From: Flavobacteriaceae bacterium
GTDB taxonomy: Bacteria > Bacteroidota > Bacteroidia > Flavobacteriales > Flavobacteriaceae
Reading direction: 5' to 3'
DNA length: 11,816 nucleotides
NCBI GenBank assembly: GCA_949507465.1
Contig: CATEMS010000055.1
Span: 1-11,816, forward strand
In this document: positions 6,253 to 11,816 of the stretch, one piece after another
How the letters are laid out: the number at the start of each line of letters is the position of its first letter
Position numbering within the stretch: position 1 is the first letter of the stretch
Notes under the pieces: model-generated
Told to the model about the DNA's origin: nothing
What the model saw: only the letters and a program-made list of their open reading frames with translations
Database searches by the model: none
Position numbers and translations under genes: made by a program

Positions 6253-7248
6253 ATGGCAGTAATTAAAGTTGGTATCAATGGATTTGGCAGAATTGGTAGA
6301 AGGGTATTTAGATTGTTATTGCAACACCCAGATATTGAAGTTGTTGCCATCAACGATATAGCAGATACCAAAACACTCAGCCATCTTTTAAAATACGATA
6401 GCATCCATGGGGTCCTCCAAAAAAAGGTAGCTTACACCACCGATAGCATCAAGGTAGATCAGAGAACATATCCATTTTATTCACAAACATCCATTTCAAA
6501 AATACCCTGGCAAGGAGTAGATATTGTCATTGAGGCCACCGGAAAATTCAAGACAAAATCTGCCGTGCAGACACATATTAGCAGTGGTGCTAAAAAAGTA
6601 ATCCTTTGTGTTCCACCCACAGACGACCAAATTAAAATGATTGTAGCTGGAGTAAACGATAGTATGTTAACTCCAGAGGATCGCATTATTTCAAACGCGT
6701 CTTGCACAACAAATAATGCAGCACCAATGTTGAAACTCATACATGATGCATTTGAGATTCAACAAGCATACATAACAACAGTACACTCCTACACCACAGA
6801 TCAAAGCCTGCATGACCAACCGCATAAAGATCTAAGAAGAGCCAGAGCAGCTGGGCAATCCATAGTGCCTACCACAACTGGTGCTGCAAAAGCGCTCACT
6901 AAACTTTTTCCAGATTTAAATACCGTTATAGGAGGATGTGGTATACGAGTTCCTGTTGCCAATGGATCTTTGTGTGATATCACTTTAAATGTTAAAAGAG
7001 AAACCTCCATACAAGCAGTTAATAGTTTGTTTGAAAATGCAGCAAACGGATCTTTAAAAGGTATTTTACAATACACCAAAGACCCAATTGTATCTGTTGA
7101 TATTGTAGGAAACCCACACTCTTGCGTTTTAGATTCAGAGATGACCTCAGTGATTGGTAAAATGATAAAGATCATTGGCTGGTATGATAATGAAACTGGA
7201 TATTCTTCAAGAATTATTGATTTGGTGTACAAAATATCGAGGAAATAA
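6253..7248 (+). CDS. gap: Type I glyceraldehyde-3-phosphate dehydrogenase
   Basis: GAPDH oxidatively phosphorylates glyceraldehyde-3-phosphate to 1,3-bisphosphoglycerate, reversibly, in glycolysis and gluconeogenesis. The 331-residue chain has the Rossmann motif VGINGFGRIGR (6-16), an acidic residue at Asp35 (AIND) that usually favours NAD+ over NADP+, catalytic Cys151 in SNASCTTNNAAP, catalytic His178 in TTVHSYTTDQ, the S-loop HDQPHKDLRRARAAGQSIVPTT, and C-terminal WYDNETGYSS. It departs from classic enzymes: CTTNN replaces the usual CTTNC, so the second cysteine is missing, and NETGYS replaces NEWGYS. I recall similar variants in flavobacteria, so it is probably a lineage-specific isoform rather than a broken gene. 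It follows lipA by 6 nt, which points to one transcript, and precedes the sensor kinase by 30 nt. Confidence 0.95.
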   Translation: MAVIKVGINGFGRIGRRVFRLLLQHPDIEVVAINDIADTKTLSHLLKYDSIHGVLQKKVAYTTDSIKVDQRTYPFYSQTSISKIPWQGVDIVIEATGKFKTKSAVQTHISSGAKKVILCVPPTDDQIKMIVAGVNDSMLTPEDRIISNASCTTNNAAPMLKLIHDAFEIQQAYITTVHSYTTDQSLHDQPHKDLRRARAAGQSIVPTTTGAAKALTKLFPDLNTVIGGCGIRVPVANGSLCDITLNVKRETSIQAVNSLFENAANGSLKGILQYTKDPIVSVDIVGNPHSCVLDSEMTSVIGKMIKIIGWYDNETGYSSRIIDLVYKISRK

Positions 7249-7278
7249 CTATATTTACCGACAAACTACATTTTTGGA

Positions 7279-9558
7279 ATGAATAAAGTACGCTTCTTCT
7301 GCATACAAATCGTGGTTGTTTTTACGCTTTTCTTCTCATCTTTTGGGCTATTTGCACAAAAGCAAGATATAGAAAAGGCAACTACCCCACACTCTACAAT
7401 GCGCATTGAGCAATATAGAGAAGAGGCCTGTAGTGCAATAATCTCCCTAAATTATGAGCTTGCTTTAGAAAACATCCAAAAAGCCAATGAACTTATTGAT
7501 CAGGTAAAAGATTCATTGGATAGACATCAAATCATACTCAGCAGTGCCCAACTGTATTATTATCTTGAAAGTTATGACAAGGCTGCCACATTAAATAGTG
7601 GTGCCATCTCAAATTTAAAAAGTTCACAAGACTCAGAGAAACTAGCTAGCGCTCTATCTCTTCAGGGTTTTATTAGCTCAAAACTAGCGCAATTCTCTGA
7701 TTCAGAAAATTATTTTAAACAAGCAAATGCTCTTTATAGTATGAGCAACAATGAGAAAGGAAAATCAACTATTTTATTGGGTAGAGGAATTTTAGAATTT
7801 GAAAAAGAAAAGCCCAAAATAGCGCTCAATTTTTTAAATGCAGGGCTTACCAAGTATAGAGAATTGACCATGTCTTTCCAGGAGGCTTCTGCCTTATTAT
7901 ACAAAGCAAAAGCGCTTCTTGTTCTTGAAGACGATGCTAAAAAAACCTATTTGACCCAAGCAAAAATGGCATTAAGTGATGCCCTGAGGATTATAGAGGA
8001 TGAAAACTACGACAAATTAAAAATTGAAATTTACCACATAAATGCAACGATTGCTCGAATACAAGGAGAGGATATCAAAGCAAAAAACATGCTGGAGACA
8101 TATACCTTACAAACAGCTGAGCTACAAACTAAAAACAATCGCTTACTTTCTCAAATAAATACCCCACAACCCAATGCTGTAGCAAACCAAAAAGAAACCA
8201 TGACCTCTGAAAATGAACCTTCAGAAAAAGAAGGGTCTGATAATTTTAGTGTTATCACAAATGGACTTAGCATTGCAATTATTGCAATACTCTCTTTACT
8301 TACTTTATCGCTTTATAAAAATAACAATCTAAGGGCCAAGGCAAACACGCTGCTTCAAGACAAAAATACAGAGCTACAATTAGCAAAAGAAAAGGCAGAA
8401 AAGGCCTCATTAGCCAAGGCTCAATTTTTATCTACCATCACTCACGAATTAAGAACACCCCTCTATGCTGTAACAGGTCTCACCCACTTATTAATGGAGG
8501 AAAACCCAAAAGAGCATCAAAGGGAGCATCTAGATTCTTTGAAGTTTTCTGGAGAATATTTACTATCGCTAATCAATAATATCCTAGACCTTAACAAACT
8601 TGAAGCAAAAAAAGTAGAAATTGAGAAAGTATCATTTCATCTAAAAAAAAGAATTAATGATGTACTCATTGCCTTAAAAAAATCCTCTAATGACAAACAA
8701 ACAGTCCTCAGAGTTGATTATGACGACAGCATTCCTGAGAGCTTGTCTGGTGATCCCGTAAAATTATCTCAAGTCCTTATTAATCTTATTGGCAACTCTG
8801 TTAAATTTACTCAAAATGGAGAAGTTGTCATTCGGGTCAGGAAAATAGACCAATTCAACAACAGTATTAAGCTTAATTTCGAAATTGAAGACAACGGGGT
8901 AGGAATTTCAAAGAAAAAACAAAAAACAATCTTTGAAACCTTCAATCAAGGATCGCTTCAAATAAACAGAAAATTTGGGGGTACTGGACTTGGTCTATCT
9001 ATTGTGAAAAATTTACTTGAATTAATGAACAGTAAAATTCATCTAGAAAGTAAATTAGGAGAGGGATCAAAGTTTTGGTTTAATCTAGATCTTGACATTT
9101 CAGATGAAGAAATATTGGAACAAACAAAAACCGATAAAAAGAAACTTATTGATCTAGAATATCTTGTTGGTAAAAATGTATTAGTTGTTGAGGACAACAA
9201 AATAAATCAGATGATTACCAAGAAAATCTTAGAGAAAAACATGTTGATGTGTCAAGTAGCAGATAATGGAACAGATGCTATACAATTGGTAAAAGAAAAT
9301 GATTTTAACATTGTATTAATGGACATACACATGCCAGGAATTAGTGGAAGCGAGGCCACACAAAAGATACGAGAATTTAACAAAGAGCTTCCAATTATAG
9401 CCCTTACAGCTGTTACTATAGACGAAAATTTAGATGAGTTTTTTAGGGTTGGGTTTAACGAAATTATACCAAAACCTTTTAAACCAGAGCTGTTTTTTGA
9501 AAAAATACACGACACGCTTAAATTGAGCGAAAAATATAAAACCCCTACCCTTCCATAA
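7279..9558 (+). CDS. Hybrid sensor histidine kinase with periplasmic TPR region and C-terminal receiver
   Basis: A 759-residue membrane-bound two-component sensor. Residues 1-26 look like a signal peptide, with a hydrophobic core and a likely cut after FAQ. About 45-285 is an all-helical, TPR-like region (repeats such as LNYELALENIQKAN and AQFSDSENYFKQAN), probably periplasmic. A low-complexity polar linker precedes the membrane helix at about 325-346. A coiled coil (350-382) leads to HisKA with phospho-acceptor His389 in THELRTP. The ATPase domain has the N box around N502-N506, DNGVGI (538-543) and GGTGLGLS (567-574). The receiver (632-750) has acidic E638/D639, phospho-acceptor Asp682 in VLMDIHMP, Thr710 and Lys732. 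All catalytic residues are intact. There is no DNA-binding output domain and no neighbouring response regulator, so the partner is unknown. It starts 30 nt after gap; a weak TATATTTA at 7250-7257 could be a -7 box. Its 3' end overlaps lpxK by 14 nt. Confidence 0.93.
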   Translation: MNKVRFFCIQIVVVFTLFFSSFGLFAQKQDIEKATTPHSTMRIEQYREEACSAIISLNYELALENIQKANELIDQVKDSLDRHQIILSSAQLYYYLESYDKAATLNSGAISNLKSSQDSEKLASALSLQGFISSKLAQFSDSENYFKQANALYSMSNNEKGKSTILLGRGILEFEKEKPKIALNFLNAGLTKYRELTMSFQEASALLYKAKALLVLEDDAKKTYLTQAKMALSDALRIIEDENYDKLKIEIYHINATIARIQGEDIKAKNMLETYTLQTAELQTKNNRLLSQINTPQPNAVANQKETMTSENEPSEKEGSDNFSVITNGLSIAIIAILSLLTLSLYKNNNLRAKANTLLQDKNTELQLAKEKAEKASLAKAQFLSTITHELRTPLYAVTGLTHLLMEENPKEHQREHLDSLKFSGEYLLSLINNILDLNKLEAKKVEIEKVSFHLKKRINDVLIALKKSSNDKQTVLRVDYDDSIPESLSGDPVKLSQVLINLIGNSVKFTQNGEVVIRVRKIDQFNNSIKLNFEIEDNGVGISKKKQKTIFETFNQGSLQINRKFGGTGLGLSIVKNLLELMNSKIHLESKLGEGSKFWFNLDLDISDEEILEQTKTDKKKLIDLEYLVGKNVLVVEDNKINQMITKKILEKNMLMCQVADNGTDAIQLVKENDFNIVLMDIHMPGISGSEATQKIREFNKELPIIALTAVTIDENLDEFFRVGFNEIIPKPFKPELFFEKIHDTLKLSEKYKTPTLP

Positions 9559-10561
9559 GCGCTATTGCCTTATCAATGGTTTGTTTTAAAAACATTTCTT
9601 GTTTATTTAAAATGATGGTTTTTATGGGCAAATAATACAGTGCATATTTCCCAAGAGGAGCCTGCAATCTCATGTAATCTTTCTCTGTTGTAATAATCAG
9701 ATCATCTTTTTTTAACTCAGAAATTTCAGGAGCAGAAAAACGATGATGATCTGCATACTTTTTGTGGGTAAAAGAAAAGCCCTGCTGATTTAAAAACTGT
9801 ACCAAAGGATCTGGATTGGCAATACCTGTAACTAGTGTGAAAGGTTTATCTTTTAAATACGCTAGTGGCAAGCTCTCACTAACCCCAACAATAGTGTCTG
9901 CATAACCTATTTTTGAAAAATATACTTTTTGGTGGGGCAATAGATTGAGTAAAAATGTGATTTCTTGTAATCTTGCATATGAAACTTTATCAGGACATTT
10001 GGTGACTATTATTATATCTGCCCGAGAAGCGCCCTTTCTAGATTCTCGCAAATTTCCAGCTGGTAAAAAATAATCTTCGAAGAATAAATCATCAAAAGCA
10101 GTTAATAAAATAGAAAAACCTGGGGTTACTTTCCTGTGCTGGAAAGCATCATCTAATAAAATAATATCTGCCTGGGGCAGTAAATTGTTAATACCGGTTT
10201 TCCTGTCTTCACAAACAGCAACCCTTAGTGATGGGAACTTTTGTTTGAACTGCAGAGGCTCATCACCAGTTTGAGAGGCATCTAAGTTGGACTCAACCTG
10301 CAAATAACCACTTGTTGTTCTTCCATACCCTCTGCTTAGCACTGCAAGCTCATGGTTGTCTTTTAAATGGGCAACCAGCCATTCAATCATTGGGGTTTTC
10401 CCGGTTCCTCCAACAGAGAGATTTCCAACACATATAATGGGTTTTTTATAAGAAACACTGGTAAAGCTGAGCCACTGTTTATCATATAAAAAATTTCGTA
10501 TAGAAACTACCCAACCATATACAATAGCAAAGGGAAATAATAATTTTCTAAAGCGATTCAC
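9545..10561 (-). CDS. lpxK: Tetraacyldisaccharide 4'-kinase
   Basis: LpxK phosphorylates the 4' position of the tetraacyldisaccharide-1-phosphate precursor of lipid A, on the inner face of the inner membrane, so the organism makes lipopolysaccharide of the Gram-negative type. The 338-residue protein has a hydrophobic N-terminal membrane-associating helix (about 6-25) ending in the typical RNFLYD, a Walker A block VGNLSVGGTGKTP (45-57), the LSRGYGR motif (75-81), GDEP (99-102), DDAFQHR (137-143) with the catalytic-site Asp/His region, and a C-terminal TTEKDYMRL motif. The length is normal. The ATG at 10559-10561 gives the usual N terminus. It converges with the hybrid kinase gene, overlapping it at 9545-9558, and is divergent from the Nif3-like gene, an arrangement I associate with flavobacterial genomes. 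No terminator hairpin is seen at its 3' end. Confidence 0.95.
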   Translation of the reverse strand: MNRFRKLLFPFAIVYGWVVSIRNFLYDKQWLSFTSVSYKKPIICVGNLSVGGTGKTPMIEWLVAHLKDNHELAVLSRGYGRTTSGYLQVESNLDASQTGDEPLQFKQKFPSLRVAVCEDRKTGINNLLPQADIILLDDAFQHRKVTPGFSILLTAFDDLFFEDYFLPAGNLRESRKGASRADIIIVTKCPDKVSYARLQEITFLLNLLPHQKVYFSKIGYADTIVGVSESLPLAYLKDKPFTLVTGIANPDPLVQFLNQQGFSFTHKKYADHHRFSAPEISELKKDDLIITTEKDYMRLQAPLGKYALYYLPIKTIILNKQEMFLKQTIDKAIALMEG

Positions 10562-10722
10562 ACAACGAAAGTAGTCATATGTTTGGAAAATGCTGGGTAA
10601 AAATTAAAATTTCAGAAAAAAAAAGAGACAAAATAAAACACAGATTCTAGTATATTTACGAAATGGTAAGTGATTGATGAAAATCCAAAACAAAGGATTT
10701 GCTATTATAAAAAAAGAATCTC
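10562..10722. other. Divergent intergenic region between lpxK and the Nif3-like gene
   Basis: This 161-nt AT-rich stretch must hold promoters for both flanking genes. On the plus strand TATATTTA (10651-10658) is one base off the -7 consensus, without a TTTG at -33. On the minus strand TACTTTCG (10566-10573) is a poor -7 match right beside the lpxK start. A small perfect hairpin lies at 10681-10700 (AAATCC, 8-nt loop, GGATTT) in what would be the Nif3-like leader, 22 nt before its ATG. No RNA gene or known riboswitch is recognisable. Confidence 0.35.
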
Positions 10723-11816
10723 ATGAAGATAAAAGAAATTATTACCCTACTTGAGGAGTTTGCTCCACTTGCATATGCAGAGGAGTTTGACAATACAGGT
10801 CTATTGGTGGGTGACAAAGAGGCCATCGTAACAGGCATCCTTGTAACCTTAGATACCCTAGAGGCTGTTGTAGAGGAAGCTATCGAGAAAAAATGCAATT
10901 TTATCATCAGTTTTCATCCCATTATATTTAAGGGATTAAAGAACTTAACTGGAGCAAACTATGTGCAACGTGTGGTACAAAAGGCAATTAAAAATGATAT
11001 TCATATTTACGCAATACACACTGCTCTAGACAATAGTTTTGAAGGTGTAAATGCCCAAATCTGTAATACCCTTGGATTGGTAGATAAAAAGATCCTAATA
11101 CCCCAAAAACAAACCATCAAAAAACTTATCACCTATGCCCCCAAAGATGCGGTTGAGGATGTCAAAAAAGCACTATTTAGCATAGGTGGAGGAACCATCG
11201 GTAACTATCAAGAATGTAGCTTTACCTCACAGGGAATAGCTACTTTTAAAGGCAATGAGCAAAGCAATCCAACAACAGGTATAAGAGGAGTCACCCAAAC
11301 AGCCTCTGAGATCATGATTGCAATGACCTTTGCTAAGCATTTAGAGAAACACATAATTAATGCACTACATACCAGCCACCCCTATGAAGAGGTTGCCTAT
11401 GAAATAACTACACTTGAAAATACCAATCAACACATTGGTATGGGTATGATTGCCAAACTTGAAAATCCGATGAATGAAGATGCTTTTTTATTGTATTTGA
11501 AAGAGAAAATGAACACAAAATGTATCAGGCACTCAAAAAAGATAGATCAACCTATAAAAAAGGTTGCTGTTTTAGGAGGTAGTGGCAGCTTTGCAATTAA
11601 AGAAGCCATTTCCCAAGGAGCAGATGTGCTGGTTACCTCTGATTTAAAATACCATGACTTTTACACTGCTGAAAACAAGATTCTATTGGCTGATATAGGG
11701 CACTATGAAAGCGAACAATACACAAAAGAGCTTTTACATACCTATCTTACAAAAAAAATCACTAATTTTGCAGTCGTTTTATCGCAAATAAACACAAATC
11801 CAATTAGCTATTTTTA
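10723..11816 (+). CDS. Nif3-like dinuclear metal centre protein (DUF34 family), open at window end
   Basis: The frame runs from the ATG at 10723 without a stop to the edge, giving 364 residues plus two bases (TA) of the next codon. It ends ...INTNPISYF, close to where relatives stop, so the gene is probably all but complete. The family forms cytoplasmic toroidal hexamers with a two-metal site; it was often labelled 'GTP cyclohydrolase 1 type 2', a weakly supported function, so no reaction is assigned. Visible parts are the N-terminal half (about 1-130) with FDNTGLLVG (22-30), SFHPIIFKG (63-71) and HTALDNSFEGVN (99-110, including Asp103), a CutA-like inserted domain (about 135-235, with HTSHPYEEVAYEI), and the C-terminal half with VAVLGGSGSF (281-290), TSDLKYHDF (305-313) and ADIGHYESE (323-331) carrying likely ligands His327 and Glu331. 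Phe64 stands where many relatives have a first ligand histidine (HH). It is divergent from lpxK. Confidence 0.9.
   Translation, partial: MKIKEIITLLEEFAPLAYAEEFDNTGLLVGDKEAIVTGILVTLDTLEAVVEEAIEKKCNFIISFHPIIFKGLKNLTGANYVQRVVQKAIKNDIHIYAIHTALDNSFEGVNAQICNTLGLVDKKILIPQKQTIKKLITYAPKDAVEDVKKALFSIGGGTIGNYQECSFTSQGIATFKGNEQSNPTTGIRGVTQTASEIMIAMTFAKHLEKHIINALHTSHPYEEVAYEITTLENTNQHIGMGMIAKLENPMNEDAFLLYLKEKMNTKCIRHSKKIDQPIKKVAVLGGSGSFAIKEAISQGADVLVTSDLKYHDFYTAENKILLADIGHYESEQYTKELLHTYLTKKITNFAVVLSQINTNPISYF

Noticed and set aside
6801..7232. Minus-strand open frame of 143 codons inside the GAPDH gene
   Set aside because: A shadow of the conserved catalytic domain coding sequence on the other strand.
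10656..10907. Minus-strand open frame between lpxK and the Nif3-like gene
   Set aside because: Most of it is antisense to the N terminus of the Nif3-like protein, which has clear family motifs; the product is Ser-rich with no recognisable domain.
1..11816. Search for mobile elements, CRISPR arrays, tRNA/rRNA genes, defence or toxin-antitoxin genes
   Set aside because: None recognised; all long frames are core metabolic, information-processing or signalling genes with even spacing.

Overview
The window is ordinary, gene-dense chromosome from an AT-rich member of the Bacteroidota, almost certainly a flavobacterium (family Flavobacteriaceae or close). The evidence is a type III glutamine synthetase of about 727 residues, a long Bacteroidota-style AIR synthase (392 residues), a TPR-sensor hybrid histidine kinase, a Nif3-like protein with a CutA-like insertion, no clear Shine-Dalgarno sequences, and several promoter candidates of the Bacteroidota type (TTTG at -33, TAnnTTTG at -7).

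Layout. Positions 1-4047 are read on the minus strand. glnN (type III glutamine synthetase) comes first in transcription order and ends at a well-formed hairpin terminator. purM (AIR synthase) follows from its own consensus promoter, with prfA (release factor 1, cut by the window's left edge) 45 nt behind it. A divergent control region at 4048-4334 separates glnN from a small plus-strand gene for a membrane-anchored four-cysteine protein (4335-4535). The plus strand continues with an ECF-type sigma factor (GTG start), lipA (lipoyl synthase), a type I GAPDH gene only 6 nt behind lipA, and a TPR hybrid sensor kinase. The kinase converges on lpxK (lipid A 4'-kinase, minus strand), and the two genes overlap by 14 nt at their 3' ends. 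lpxK is divergent from a Nif3-like dinuclear metal protein gene whose reading frame runs off the right edge with at most a residue or so and the stop missing.

How the genes relate. Most are housekeeping genes: nitrogen assimilation and purine synthesis, translation termination, lipoate cofactor maturation, glycolysis/gluconeogenesis and lipid A synthesis. sigma-lipA-gap-kinase lie on one strand in close order, but only lipA-gap and gap-kinase are tight enough to suggest co-transcription. I see no mobile element, CRISPR array, tRNA, rRNA or defence system, and no convincing new multi-gene system. The most worthwhile leads are the small cysteine protein (layout reminiscent of the Na+-NQR maturation factor NqrM), the glnN promoter with paired G-tracts where a -33 box should be, and a replaced metal-ligand histidine in the Nif3-like protein. 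No stretch over 300 bases lacks a gene; the longest is 4048-4334.
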